Below are positions 17,434-25,801 of a stretch of 64,000 nucleotides of DNA, one piece after another. Where the stretch lies: the NCBI RefSeq assembly GCF_015554145.1, contig NZ_JADNHZ010000010.1, positions 1 through 64,000 on the forward strand, read 5' to 3'. Position 1 is the stretch's first letter. Every line of letters begins with the position of its first letter. The notes beneath the pieces are model-generated. The model was given only the letters and a program-made list of their open reading frames with translations. It was not told where the DNA came from and ran no database searches. Position numbers and translations under genes: made by a program. Source of the stretch: Collinsella aerofaciens. Lineage in GTDB: Bacteria; Actinomycetota; Coriobacteriia; Coriobacteriales; Coriobacteriaceae.

Positions 17434-17498
17434 GTTATGTTCACGTTCGGGAACATAACGCCAGTTGCCTTAGCTAAGTTCACGTTCGGGAACATAGC
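17434..17498. repeat. Two tandem small hairpins with one shared core
   Basis: Hairpin 1 (17434-17459) and hairpin 2 (17473-17498) both have the core GTTCACGTTCGGGAAC. The outer stem pairs differ: GTTAT with ATAAC in the first, GCTA with TAGC in the second. They lie 25 bases beyond the histidine kinase stop codon at 17523. Either or both may act in the 3' region of that minus-strand transcript. Confidence 0.6.
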
Positions 17499-17522
17499 CG
17501 TCCGCAGCGCAAGACGGCCCGG

Positions 17523-18566
17523 CTACTCAAAGTATTGGAACTTGTTCGTCGAGAAGGCGAACGTTACGACGAAGCCTTCGGCGGGCTCGGATGCCGCGGT
17601 GACGTCGATGCCCATCTTGGAGCACAGGCGCGCCACCAGGTAGAGGCCGATGCCCGTTGCGCGCTTGGTGGTGCGGCCGTTGTCGCCGGTAAAACCCTTC
17701 TCGAACACGCGCGGCAGGTCGGCCGCGCTCACGCCGCAGCCGTTGTCCGCGACGGTAAGCTCGATGCGTTCGCTCGCCAGGCCCTCGTCCAGCAACGCGC
17801 CCGAAAACACGATCTTTGCGCCGTCCTCGCGCGCATATTTGATGCTGTTCTGAATAAGCTGGCCTAAGATGAACTCCAGGCATTTCTCGTCGGTAAAGAC
17901 CTCGAAGTCGAGGTTCTCGCACACCGGAGCCACGTGCGCCGCGATAAGCTCGCGCGCGTTGGCTTTAATCGCGCCCGTCACCAAGGTCTTGAGATCCCAA
18001 CGGCGAATCAGGTAGTCGCGCTCCACGACTTCCGAGCGCGCATAGTACAGCGCCTGGTCGATATAGCGCTCAACGCGAGCCAGCTCGCGACCCAGGTCAT
18101 CCACACGCGACAGGTCGTCTTCGCTGCCGTCCAGGTTTTCCAAAATCAGGTGGGCCGCCGCCAGGGGCAGCTTGGCCTCGTGGACCCAGCTCTCGATATA
18201 GTCGCGATAGTCATCGGTCTGACGTCGGCCTTCGGCAACCTCGTCGCAGGCAGCTTTGCCCACCCGGCGCAAGACCTCGTATTCGAGCTCGCCCTCGGCA
18301 TAGGTCGGGCATTGCACCATCTCCTGCACCCATGCGGGACTCTCGAGCTCCTCTGCCGCGCGCTCCAACTGACGCAGAAAACGGCGACGGCGAGCGTACT
18401 CGATCACGATGCCGAGCATACCGAAGATAAAGGACACGCCAACCGCCACGACCACGATAGAAACGGGTGCGCCGGCGACCGTCAGCACAAAGCAGCTCAG
18501 CAGCACGCCGCACGTCCACACGGCGACGGGAAGCAGTGCATCTTTAAAGAACTTGCCAAACGACAT
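17523..18566 (-). CDS. Sensor histidine kinase, intramembrane-sensing (BceS-like)
   Basis: Two membrane segments (about 11-31 and 35-55) sit close together with almost no extracellular loop, the layout of intramembrane-sensing kinases. The H-box is ESWVHEAKLPLAA with His129, the BceS/YvcQ type. The ATPase region has NSIKYA, DNGCGV and GIGLYLVARL. The 347-residue gene follows its response regulator by 9 bases. BceS kinases usually work with an ABC exporter of peptide antibiotics such as bacitracin; none is next to this pair, so the stimulus is unknown. Confidence 0.9.
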   Translation of the reverse strand: MSFGKFFKDALLPVAVWTCGVLLSCFVLTVAGAPVSIVVVAVGVSFIFGMLGIVIEYARRRRFLRQLERAAEELESPAWVQEMVQCPTYAEGELEYEVLRRVGKAACDEVAEGRRQTDDYRDYIESWVHEAKLPLAAAHLILENLDGSEDDLSRVDDLGRELARVERYIDQALYYARSEVVERDYLIRRWDLKTLVTGAIKANARELIAAHVAPVCENLDFEVFTDEKCLEFILGQLIQNSIKYAREDGAKIVFSGALLDEGLASERIELTVADNGCGVSAADLPRVFEKGFTGDNGRTTKRATGIGLYLVARLCSKMGIDVTAASEPAEGFVVTFAFSTNKFQYFE

Positions 18567-18575
18567 AGCCGGCCC

Positions 18576-19247
18576 CTAGACCGAATAGCCTTGGCCGCGA
18601 TGCGTCGTCAAATACCCCTTGATGCCGATTTTTTCGAGCGTGGTGCGCAGGCGGTTGATGTTGACGGTGAGCGTATTGTCGTCCACGAAGGCGTCGGAGT
18701 CCCACAGGTCCTGCATGATGGCCGAGCGCGAGACGATCTTGCCCGCGCGGCTCAGGAGCAGCGAGAGAATGCGCAGCTCATTTTTGGTGAGCTCGGTGCT
18801 GTCGCCGGTCGCCGTGTTGGTGACCATAGAGCGGGCGAGGTCGAGCTCCAGCCCCTTGTGGACGAGCGTGCTGCGCTCGCCTGACGCCGCGGTGCGACGC
18901 AGCAGTGCGTTGATGCGCGCCACGAGCACGCGCGCGCTATAGGGCTTGGGAACAAAGTCGTCCGCGCCGAGCGTCATGGCCATGACCTCGTCGATCTCGG
19001 TCGTGCGCGAGGTGAGGACGATGATGGGGACCTCGGATTCGCGGCGAACCTCGTGGCAGATATGCTGGCCGTCCTTGACGGGAAGCGTGAGGTCGAGCAG
19101 CACCAGGTCGGGCGCGGCGGCGAGAATATCGCGCGAGACATGCTCGAACGATTCGCAGGCCTCGATTTCAAACCCGGCGCGGGCAAGGATGTCGACAAGC
19201 TCACGACGAATGGGCTCGTCGTCCTCAACGATATAGATTAGCGCCAT
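18576..19247 (-). CDS. OmpR-family response regulator, partner of the BceS-like kinase
   Basis: The 223-residue DNA-binding regulator has a receiver domain (1-115) with the acidic pocket EDDE near residue 8, phosphorylated Asp52 in LVLLDLTLP and Lys in VPKPYSARVL. A winged-helix output domain follows (about 125-220, ending THRGQGYSV). I start at 19247, where GGGGAG lies at proper distance; the frame is open further upstream. It is transcribed first, with the kinase gene 9 bases behind it. Confidence 0.93.
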   Translation of the reverse strand: MALIYIVEDDEPIRRELVDILARAGFEIEACESFEHVSRDILAAAPDLVLLDLTLPVKDGQHICHEVRRESEVPIIVLTSRTTEIDEVMAMTLGADDFVPKPYSARVLVARINALLRRTAASGERSTLVHKGLELDLARSMVTNTATGDSTELTKNELRILSLLLSRAGKIVSRSAIMQDLWDSDAFVDDNTLTVNINRLRTTLEKIGIKGYLTTHRGQGYSV

Positions 19248-19391
19248 GGATTCCGCTCCCCTCTTGGTTGTCTTGCCACCATTATGGCTGCGAAACTGCA
19301 GGTGCGCGCCACGCACGTCGCCAAGGTGACAGAACTGTTCGCGAGCGGGGGCGTTTTGTCCGCCTCGCACTCGCAGCGGTGGCGGGAACCA

Positions 19392-19428
19392 AAATGATTC
19401 TTTAATCCCCGTCCCAGAATAATCATTT
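19392..19428 (-). repeat. Short hairpin element S4, overlapping a stop codon
   Basis: AAATGATT and AATCATTT form an 8 bp stem (extendable by two pairs past a bulge) around a loop containing ccccgtccc. The TAA of the gene ending at 19427 is part of the arm. Confidence 0.55.
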
Positions 19429-20134
19429 AGCGGCGGGCGCGAAGCTTTTCGTAGCCGTCGGCGAAGAAGGCGACCGTCGCGGCATCAGACTCGGCGGCGT
19501 CGGCGTCGGTGGCAGGCACCACGCCGTGCTCGTCGCTTACCAGGAACAAGGCGCCCTTGAGCTGTGCGGGAATGTCTACGCGCGTGACCGGGATGCCCTT
19601 GGTCTGGGCCAGCTGCTCGATGAGTGTCGCCGTGCCGCACAGGCACTCGTCCGCCGGCGCCACAAAGGCCAGCTCGCCGTCGTTGACGGCGGCAAGCAGC
19701 TCGGGCGCCACGCCGGTTTCGTCGGCCTCGGAACGGGCCTCGGCAGAGCGGGCACGCAGCGCCTTGGCTGACGTATCGGCGAGCGGCTCGTACTCCCCCA
19801 CTGTCATGGCGGCGTTGCCGTTGATGTCGATCACCAGCATGAGCACGCCGTCGTGCGCGGTATAGTCGCCCTCGGCTAGCGACCACTCAACGTGCTGCTT
19901 GGCCCAGCTGAGCATGTTATGGGTAAGTGGCTCGCCCTGCACCAGACGCTCGGACAGCGCGCGAATGTGGCGGTTGAGCATGGGTACCTTTTTGTTGGAC
20001 ATGCGCCAACGGCAGACAAGCGCGGGCTTGTCGAGCGTAAACTTCTCGACCGCCTCCTGATTGGCGCAAAAGTCCTCGTACGCACGCTGATCCTCGGCAT
20101 TGCCAAACAGCTCGGCATCATCAATCTGGGGCAT
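19427..20134 (-). CDS. Hypothetical cytoplasmic protein
   Basis: I do not recognise a family for this 235-residue protein. It is soluble and acidic, without signal peptide or membrane segment. Its middle (about 85-110, VLMLVIDINGNAAMTVGEYEP) looks like a compact alpha/beta domain, followed by an Ala/Glu-rich helix (120-145) and a second alpha/beta part. Weak similarity in layout to SseB-like proteins was considered but not convincing. I start at 20134 with AAAGGT upstream; an ATG eight codons earlier is possible. Single gene between the two-component pair and purH. Confidence 0.7.
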   Translation of the reverse strand: MPQIDDAELFGNAEDQRAYEDFCANQEAVEKFTLDKPALVCRWRMSNKKVPMLNRHIRALSERLVQGEPLTHNMLSWAKQHVEWSLAEGDYTAHDGVLMLVIDINGNAAMTVGEYEPLADTSAKALRARSAEARSEADETGVAPELLAAVNDGELAFVAPADECLCGTATLIEQLAQTKGIPVTRVDIPAQLKGALFLVSDEHGVVPATDADAAESDAATVAFFADGYEKLRARR

Positions 20135-20173
20135 GGTTGTACCTTTCGTGTTAGTCATTCCGTCCTCTTATAC

Positions 20174-20212
20174 CAAAAAGACGGCCCTCCAAACGGAGCG
20201 GCCGTCTTTTGC
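20174..20212 (-). terminator. Terminator downstream of purH
   Basis: AAAGACGGCC and GGCCGTCTTT form a strong stem; the minus-strand side continues with T residues (CTTTTTGG) and the plus side with TTTTGC. It therefore may work in both directions, and it follows purH and the class D element. Confidence 0.7.
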
Positions 20213-20281
20213 AGAGATTATTTTAGAAGCGAGGCGGTCCAAGAGACGAGATAACATCCCATCCTCCCCAGTCAACCTAAC

Positions 20282-20395
20282 AGGTCGGCGAGGGTTGCCC
20301 AAGTGCCGCAGATTGCCGTGAAAGAGGAGCGACGCGTACTTGGGTACGCGAGCGACGAATGAGCGGCAAGGTGCGGTGGTTGGGCAAGCCGCAGC
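20282..20395 (-). repeat. Class D structured element, copy 1 (after purH)
   Basis: A nested, nearly complete hairpin about 114 bases long starts 13 bases after the purH stop codon. The paired blocks, outside to inside, are TTGCCCAA, CCGCA, TTGCCG and GCGTAC. It matches copy 2 at 40074-40188 at roughly 100 of 114 positions. One outer-stem pair changes from A-T here to G-C in copy 2, which supports a conserved structure. Confidence 0.75.
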
Positions 20396-20408
20396 GCCAC
20401 CTCCCTAC

Positions 20409-22016
20409 TTAATGGCGGAAGTGGCGGGCACCCGTGAAAACCATCGCAATATTGTGCTCGTTGCAGGCCTGGATGCTCTCGTCGTCGCGCTTGGAGCCAC
20501 CGGGCTGGATGATGCAGGTCACGCCGTGTGCGGCAAGCACGTCGACGTTGTCGCGGAACGGGAAGAACGCGTCACTTGCGCAGGCAAAGCCGCCCTTCTC
20601 CACGCCTTCGCGCTCGCAAAAGTCCTCGGCGCGTTCGCAGGCAAGCAGTGCGGAGTCAACGCGGTTGGGCTGACCCGGGCCCATGCCAATGCCGGCCTTG
20701 CCCTTGGAGACCAGGATGGCGTTGGACTTAACGCCCTTGCAGACCTTCCAGGCAAACTCGAGCTCGGCCATCTCAGCGTCGGTGGGCTTGCGGTCGGTGG
20801 GGAACGTAAAGGTCGCGGGATCCTCGGTCACGTGGTCGACCTCCTGCACCAGCATGCCGCCGTCGATGGAGCGCAGCTCCACCTGGGCACCGTGGTCCAC
20901 GCCGCCGGTAGCCAGCACGCGCAGGTTGGGGCGCTTGGCCATGCGCTCGAGCGCCTCATCGGTGTAGCTCGGGGCGATGATGACCTCGACGAACTGCTTG
21001 TTCTGGTCGGCGAAGTGCTCAACCAGCTCAAAGGGAACCTCGCGGTTGCAGGCGATGATGCCGCCGAAGGCGCTCTTGGGATCGCAGGCGAAAGCGCGGT
21101 CGTAGGCGGCCGTGATGTCCTCGGCAACGGCGGAACCGCAGGGGTTCTGATGCTTGAGGATCACGCAGGCCGGCTCGTCGAACTCGCGGACCAGGTTCCA
21201 GGCGGCATCGGCGTCCAGATAGTTGTTGTAGCTGAGCGGCTTGCCCTGGATCTGCTCGGAGCCCACAAGCGGGAACTGAGAGCTCGCGGTGTTCTCGCAG
21301 CCCTCGGCAAAGCGGTAGACCGTAGCCTTTTGCTGAGGATTCTCACCATAGCGCAGGTCGTCGACCTTCTCCAGCGAAATCTCGAGCTTGGCAGAGGTGT
21401 CCGCCACGTCGCTTGCCTGGGCGGCAAGCCAACGGGAGATAGCCGTGTCGTAGGCGGCGGTGGTCTGGTAGACCTTCACCTGCAGGCGACGACGGGTGGA
21501 AAGCGTGGTGCAGCCACCGGTCTCGCGCATCTCGGCCAGGACGGCATCATAGTCGGCCGGGTCGGAGATGACGGTAACGCTCGCGGCGTTCTTGGCGGCA
21601 GAGCGCAACATGGAGGGGCCACCGATGTCGATGTGCTCGATGGCATCCGCAAAGGTGACCTCGGGGTTGGCGACGGTCTTCTCGAACTCGTACAGGTTGA
21701 CGACGACCAGGTCGATCAGCTTAATGCCGTGCTGGGCGACCTCCTGCATGTGCTGCTCGGAATCGCGGCGGGCCAGCAGCGCGCCGTGAACCTTGGGGTG
21801 TAGGGTCTTAACGCGGCCGTCCATCATCTCGGGATAGCCCGTGAACTCCTCGATGGGGGTTACGGGAACGCCCGCGTCCTCGATGGCACGAGCCGTGCCG
21901 CCCGTAGAGATGATCTCGACGCCAAAGTCATCAACCAGCGTCCGTGCGAAATCGACGACACCCGTCTTATCGGTAACCGAGATCAACGCGCGTGCGATCT
22001 TCACATCAGATCCCAT
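20409..22016 (-). CDS. purH: Bifunctional AICAR formyltransferase / IMP cyclohydrolase
   Basis: Catalyses the last two steps of IMP synthesis. The 535 residues include the N-terminal cyclohydrolase domain (about 1-200; [33 protein letters not shown]) and the C-terminal transformylase domain ([14 protein letters not shown] near 300; [12 protein letters not shown] near the end). AGGAGG precedes the ATG at 22016. It is a single-gene unit with a class D element and a terminator behind it. The 276 bases upstream (22017-22292) show no other feature I can identify. Confidence 0.96.
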   Translation of the reverse strand: MGSDVKIARALISVTDKTGVVDFARTLVDDFGVEIISTGGTARAIEDAGVPVTPIEEFTGYPEMMDGRVKTLHPKVHGALLARRDSEQHMQEVAQHGIKLIDLVVVNLYEFEKTVANPEVTFADAIEHIDIGGPSMLRSAAKNAASVTVISDPADYDAVLAEMRETGGCTTLSTRRRLQVKVYQTTAAYDTAISRWLAAQASDVADTSAKLEISLEKVDDLRYGENPQQKATVYRFAEGCENTASSQFPLVGSEQIQGKPLSYNNYLDADAAWNLVREFDEPACVILKHQNPCGSAVAEDITAAYDRAFACDPKSAFGGIIACNREVPFELVEHFADQNKQFVEVIIAPSYTDEALERMAKRPNLRVLATGGVDHGAQVELRSIDGGMLVQEVDHVTEDPATFTFPTDRKPTDAEMAELEFAWKVCKGVKSNAILVSKGKAGIGMGPGQPNRVDSALLACERAEDFCEREGVEKGGFACASDAFFPFRDNVDVLAAHGVTCIIQPGGSKRDDESIQACNEHNIAMVFTGARHFRH

Positions 22017-22292
22017 GCAGTCCTCCTGTCTGGTACGCCGCCGTGCTCTGTGAGTCGGTGATACGTCGATCTGCAGCGCTCGCGCAGCGGCATTGAAAAT
22101 ACTGATTCAATGTAGCGCATCGAGCGCGACGTTGCATCCCGCAACGCACGGCTGTGCAGAAAAAGTTTGCGAGCGGGGGGATGGGCACGGCACCGGGCAC
22201 GGTGAGTTCATGGAACACAGGGGCACCATAATTAGATGCCAATAGCGTGGTAGAACTGTGCTCGATATGCATCCGCAAAAGAAAGAGGCACC

Positions 22293-22934
22293 ATGGTCTC
22301 GCGGGTTCTCTACCGACCGTTTGATACCGAAGACTTCGACGCCATCGCGCTGATTCTGCAGCAGCTTTGGCATAACAATTCGGATAACGATGAGTACAAC
22401 CGCCTTGAGGCCGCGTGCGACCTCGCCTACTGCCTTTCATCCTCGACGTTTTCGCAGGTTGCAGTGATTGACGGCGAGGCGCGTGGCATTGCGCTCGCGC
22501 GCGCGGGACAGAGTTCCGGCGCCACCGTCAAGGAACATTGGATGGACACCGAACGCGCTCTGCTATCGCAAATGCGCGAGCTGGAGCCTGATGCCTGCGC
22601 CGAGTATCTCTCGTTTGTACGCGCAACCATCCGAACCAACAACCGTCTGCTCGAGAGCAGCCCGTTGCCGCACGACAACGAGGTCACGCTGCTTGCCGTG
22701 GATCGCGATGTCCATGGCCTGGGCGTTGGCACGGTTCTGCTCGATGCCGCAGTCTCGCACCTGTCCTCGCTTGGAGCGACGAGGGCGCACCTGTACACCG
22801 ACTCCAACTGCTCGTGGAAGTTCTACGAGCTGCACGGCTTTAAGCGCACGGCCACGCACCGCGCCAACCGCGAAGAGCGCCGTCACGACATGCCGCGCGA
22901 AAGCTTCCTCTACGAACTCGACCTAACAGCCTAG
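22293..22934 (+). CDS. GNAT-family N-acetyltransferase
   Basis: The 213-residue protein has the GNAT acetyl-CoA motif A at about 134-160 (LLAVDRDVHGLGVGTVLLDAAV, where the Q/RxxGxG/A loop reads HGLGVG) and motif B near 175-190 (LYTDSNCSWKFYELHGFKR). The substrate cannot be predicted. AAAGAGG lies before the ATG. It converges on the DUF2207 gene, with a fold-back element between them. Confidence 0.85.
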   Translation: MVSRVLYRPFDTEDFDAIALILQQLWHNNSDNDEYNRLEAACDLAYCLSSSTFSQVAVIDGEARGIALARAGQSSGATVKEHWMDTERALLSQMRELEPDACAEYLSFVRATIRTNNRLLESSPLPHDNEVTLLAVDRDVHGLGVGTVLLDAAVSHLSSLGATRAHLYTDSNCSWKFYELHGFKRTATHRANREERRHDMPRESFLYELDLTA

Positions 22935-22949
22935 CCCAGGCAGCCACAC

Positions 22950-22980
22950 CTAGTCATTTAAGTCTGTCCCCAATGAGTAG
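22950..22980 (+). repeat. Short hairpin element S5
   Basis: CTAGTCATT pairs with AATGAGTAG (one mismatch) around taagtctgtcccc. It lies 15 bases after the GNAT stop codon. Stem and loop closely resemble S7 at 39328-39360. Confidence 0.55.
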
Positions 22981-23002
22981 CCTTGGTGATCTGCAAATAG
23001 CT

Positions 23003-23232
23003 GTGGTCAAAAAACATCAAATATGAGTACTGTTACCTTTTTAGTAGCAGCGATTTGGGGCATTTTTGATGCTTGTAGGCATGACGACCAGCTGCACGAG
23101 CTGACGTAACTCCCCAAATGTTTAATAAAATGGGCTCCTAATGAGAAGTACTCTCATTAGGAGCCCATTATTATGTGCAAACATATGTGACCAACGCAGC
23201 AACAGTACTCATATTTGGCATTTTTTGTCCAC
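23003..23232. repeat. 230-base fold-back element, MITE-like
   Basis: Imperfect 34 bp terminal inverted repeats (23003-23036 and 23199-23232, about 29 of 34 matching, core CAAATATGAGTACTGTT) enclose three smaller hairpins. One of these is a perfect 16 bp stem, TGGGCTCCTAATGAGA with its complement, at 23131-23167. No reading frame of note lies inside and the sequence is AT-richer than its surroundings. It fills most of the gap 22935-23345. Confidence 0.65.
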
Positions 23233-23283
23233 TGCCCCTTGCGCGAAGGTCCTCAGCGGAAAGTTTGACCCGTTTCGATGCAC

Positions 23284-23332
23284 AAAAAAGGGATGAATCT
23301 TCCCTGGCAACCGCCCAGAAAGATCCACCCCA
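23284..23332 (-). terminator. Terminator of the DUF2207 gene
   Basis: On the minus strand, GGGGTGGATCTTTC pairs imperfectly with GGAAGATTCATCCC and T6 follows directly. It starts 14 bases after the stop codon. Confidence 0.75.
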
Positions 23333-23345
23333 AAGCAAGCGCTCA

Positions 23346-25292
23346 CTAGAACGTTCCGCCGCCGCCTCCGCCGGCGCCGCCACCACCGCCGCCAGAGAAG
23401 CCGCCGCCGCTGCCGCCGCTCGAGCTATCGGAGCTCGAAGCCAGCTCGCGGATGGTCTCGTGGTACACATCGTTGAACGAATCGAGCGGGGACTCGTTGC
23501 CGTAGTGATGGTAATACCACCAGTAGCAGGGGTAGTTGTCGTAGAAATCGTCGCTGTTGCGCAGGTCCGCAGGCACGGCCTCGGCCAGCTGTCGCAGCAC
23601 TTCTTTCGAAACGCCCAGGGCAACGCCCATCACCAGCAGCTTGTTCCACAGCACCAGATCGCCCGGGACGGCTTCCTTTAGGCGTGTGAAATCCTCGAGC
23701 CAATGCTTGAGCGCCTTGCAGCGAGCCGCCACCTCGGCGCCCTCCGGCGTGTAACGGCGGAAGGTGCAGCTCAGGACAAAGCCCACGATCGTAACGGGGA
23801 TCGAGATCATAGCGGCACCGACGTTGGCGTCCGCAAAGTCGGTATAGAACAGAGAGCCCAGAATGCCAAAGACAATGATGATGCCGAGAACCAGGCCGGC
23901 CACCATCGCGATAGTGCCATCCGATGCAATAAGCTCGCGCGCCTCCAGCTTGCCCTTAACTGTGCTCTGATAGTCCTCGAGCTTGTCGCCAACAGATGTG
24001 GTGCGCTCGCTAGCGTACTCCTCCAGCTCGCTAAACGTGCGCGAACGGACTCCGTCCTTATCGGGCTTAACGCCGGCGAAGAAGACCTTGAGCACATCGC
24101 GATCGATGCCGTCCTTCTTGGCAGCCTTCCAGGCCTCGTCGGTCACTGTGATGCGATACGTCTGCTCCTCTTTTTCGCGACGGAGCAGACCCTTCTTCTT
24201 GGTCTCGGTCGCTTCTTCCAGCTTGATCACGCGGTCGTCGGTGAGCTTCATAAGCGTGGCGATATATGCCTGATCGGGCACGTCGTTCCAGCTCATAAGA
24301 GCTGCAAGCACCGCGGGATGGTCGGCCGAGGGCACATCGCGGAAGTACTCGTCCTGGAAGAGCGGCTTGGGCTTGGGCCTGCGCAGCTTAAGCATCACGA
24401 TCACACCGGTATAGGCAACCGCCACGACAACACACACCACGGCAATCGCGCCGGCAACCGCACGCGCGTGCTCACGGCGAGCGTTGGCCTCGTCGGCCCA
24501 TTCCTTCTCTTCGCTCAGAATCGTCGACATGCGCTTTTCGCCCGAGACGGCAAGCTGCGGCACCCAGTCGCTGGGGAAGGCGATGCGTGCCTCGGCGAAT
24601 TCGCCCTCATGCACGCAGGGAATGGTATAGGTGACCATGGGCTCGTCCGCATCGAGCGACACGTCGCCCGTCAGTGGGCCGTGGCCCCATGCGCGGAAGT
24701 TATCGCCCTTGACGGCAGCCGTCCCGGCAGCGGCATTTGCAAAGTAGACTTCCATCTCGACGTCATCGGAATCCGCCGACCAGCCGTCGCCGACGAATTT
24801 CCAGTAGAGCTCGGCGGTATCGGCCCAGTTCATAACCGCACCGGTCATGGAATAACTCACGTAGTAGATTGCGCTGTCGCCGCTCTCGTGAGGGCTGAAC
24901 ACCTTAATCTTTACGCCGTCGTCGGACTGTTCCACCGTGTAAACGCCGTCGTCGCCTTTATTTGCGCTGTCGACCTTGTTAAACGCAGTGTCGTCTTCCT
25001 CGACGCTCAGCACATTGACGACCACCGAGCCGCCTTGCTGGTTAGAGCCTGTATTGATATCCCAATACACGCCGTTAATGTCATCGTCGAAATCGAACTG
25101 GCGTCCCTCGACAACGGTCAGCGAGCCATCGGCCTCGACCGTGGCACCGATGTAGGTTTGGCTCATGGAGTAGCCGTCGGCGTGCGCGGCGGCAGGCAGC
25201 AGCAACAACGCAAGCGCGACGAGTGCGCAGACGGAAGCGAACCGCGCAAACAGGCGGCGCTGCCGACAGGGCTGGGCAACGGGGGCGTTCAT
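23346..25292 (-). CDS. DUF2207 membrane protein with glycine-rich tail
   Basis: Exported or membrane-anchored protein of unknown function. The 648 residues show a signal peptide (about 1-38, hydrophobic core ALVALALLLLPAAAHA), an extracellular beta-rich DUF2207 domain (about 40-230), a membrane segment near 255-275, a cytoplasmic region, and two further hydrophobic segments near 420-475. The tail is a long run of Gly and Ser ending in GTF, which may be flexible or processed. I start at 25292 (AAAGGA upstream); the frame extends further without a better site. Proteins of this family are common in actinobacteria and Firmicutes and remain uncharacterised. Confidence 0.85.
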   Translation of the reverse strand: MNAPVAQPCRQRRLFARFASVCALVALALLLLPAAAHADGYSMSQTYIGATVEADGSLTVVEGRQFDFDDDINGVYWDINTGSNQQGGSVVVNVLSVEEDDTAFNKVDSANKGDDGVYTVEQSDDGVKIKVFSPHESGDSAIYYVSYSMTGAVMNWADTAELYWKFVGDGWSADSDDVEMEVYFANAAAGTAAVKGDNFRAWGHGPLTGDVSLDADEPMVTYTIPCVHEGEFAEARIAFPSDWVPQLAVSGEKRMSTILSEEKEWADEANARREHARAVAGAIAVVCVVVAVAYTGVIVMLKLRRPKPKPLFQDEYFRDVPSADHPAVLAALMSWNDVPDQAYIATLMKLTDDRVIKLEEATETKKKGLLRREKEEQTYRITVTDEAWKAAKKDGIDRDVLKVFFAGVKPDKDGVRSRTFSELEEYASERTTSVGDKLEDYQSTVKGKLEARELIASDGTIAMVAGLVLGIIIVFGILGSLFYTDFADANVGAAMISIPVTIVGFVLSCTFRRYTPEGAEVAARCKALKHWLEDFTRLKEAVPGDLVLWNKLLVMGVALGVSKEVLRQLAEAVPADLRNSDDFYDNYPCYWWYYHHYGNESPLDSFNDVYHETIRELASSSDSSSGGSGGGFSGGGGGGAGGGGGGTF

Positions 25293-25404
25293 AGGCACAT
25301 CCTTTGTCTGTGGTACCAACAGCGTTATTGTCCCACGTTTACGGGCGCACATGACGAGCATCTAGGCCAGCGGAGTATTAAACAGGACAAAAGTTACGCC
25401 CGCG

Positions 25405-25437
25405 GCCGGCACCTGGGGACGTTCCTTATCTGCCGGC
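25405..25437. repeat. Short hairpin element S6
   Basis: GCCGGCA and TGCCGGC form a perfect 7 bp stem around cctggggacgttccttatc, again with the GGGGAC core. It lies in the 509-base gap between the DUF2207 gene and gluQ. Confidence 0.5.
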
Positions 25438-25452
25438 AATCTGGGACACTCC

Positions 25453-25480
25453 TTGGCATAGCCCGCTCCGGCAATAGATA
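25453..25480 (+). promoter_or_regulatory. Candidate promoter within the DUF2207-gluQ gap
   Basis: TTGGCA and TAGATA are spaced by 16 bases on the plus strand. No coding start follows closely; the first structure downstream is a large hairpin and then a terminator-like stem. Confidence 0.45.
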
Positions 25481-25486
25481 CCACTT

Positions 25487-25668
25487 CATAGCTCCATCAC
25501 AGGTGTAGCGGCTTTGTGTGGGCGCGGCGTGAGCCGATTAAGCCGGCGAGCGAGGGGCATAAAGCAGTTGAGCGAAAATGGTTTGCCCCTTTGCCGTTCG
25601 CTCGAGGATCATGTCCCCCTTTTCCGCGGAAACCCCGGCAGTTGCGAAGAGCTGCCGGGGTTTCTGTC
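25487..25668 (+). ncRNA. Candidate small RNA, about 180 nt
   Basis: The segment lies between a promoter-like pair at 25453-25480 and a 13 bp perfect terminator-like stem at 25629-25664 (GAAACCCCGGCAG and its complement, then TGTCGTTT). Inside, CGAGCGA + GGGGCA pair with TGCCCC + TCGCTCG (25547-25604). I see no open frame with a ribosome site. It does not match RNase P, SRP RNA or tmRNA features that I know. The terminal T run is poor, so this remains a candidate. Confidence 0.35.
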
Positions 25669-25788
25669 GTTTGAGGGCTAGATTGATTGACGACGATTAA
25701 GGTGCCGAGCCGGTGGTCCGGCACGCGCAACGCGCGGCCGCGGCAACTTGCGAGCATCGACGACGCCTCCCCTCACCTCACCCCGCGC

Positions 25789-25794
25789 TATACT
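25789..25794 (+). promoter_or_regulatory. -10 box of a probable leaderless gluQ transcript
   Basis: TATACT ends 7 bases before the ATG at 25802, which would put the transcription start at or next to the start codon. No Shine-Dalgarno sequence is present. The -35 region is poor. Confidence 0.4.
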
Positions 25795-25801
25795 CGTCCG
25801 C

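Noticed and set aside
19427-20134. SseB or class IV aminotransferase assignment for the unknown protein
   Set aside because: Only short stretches look similar and key motifs of both families are missing.
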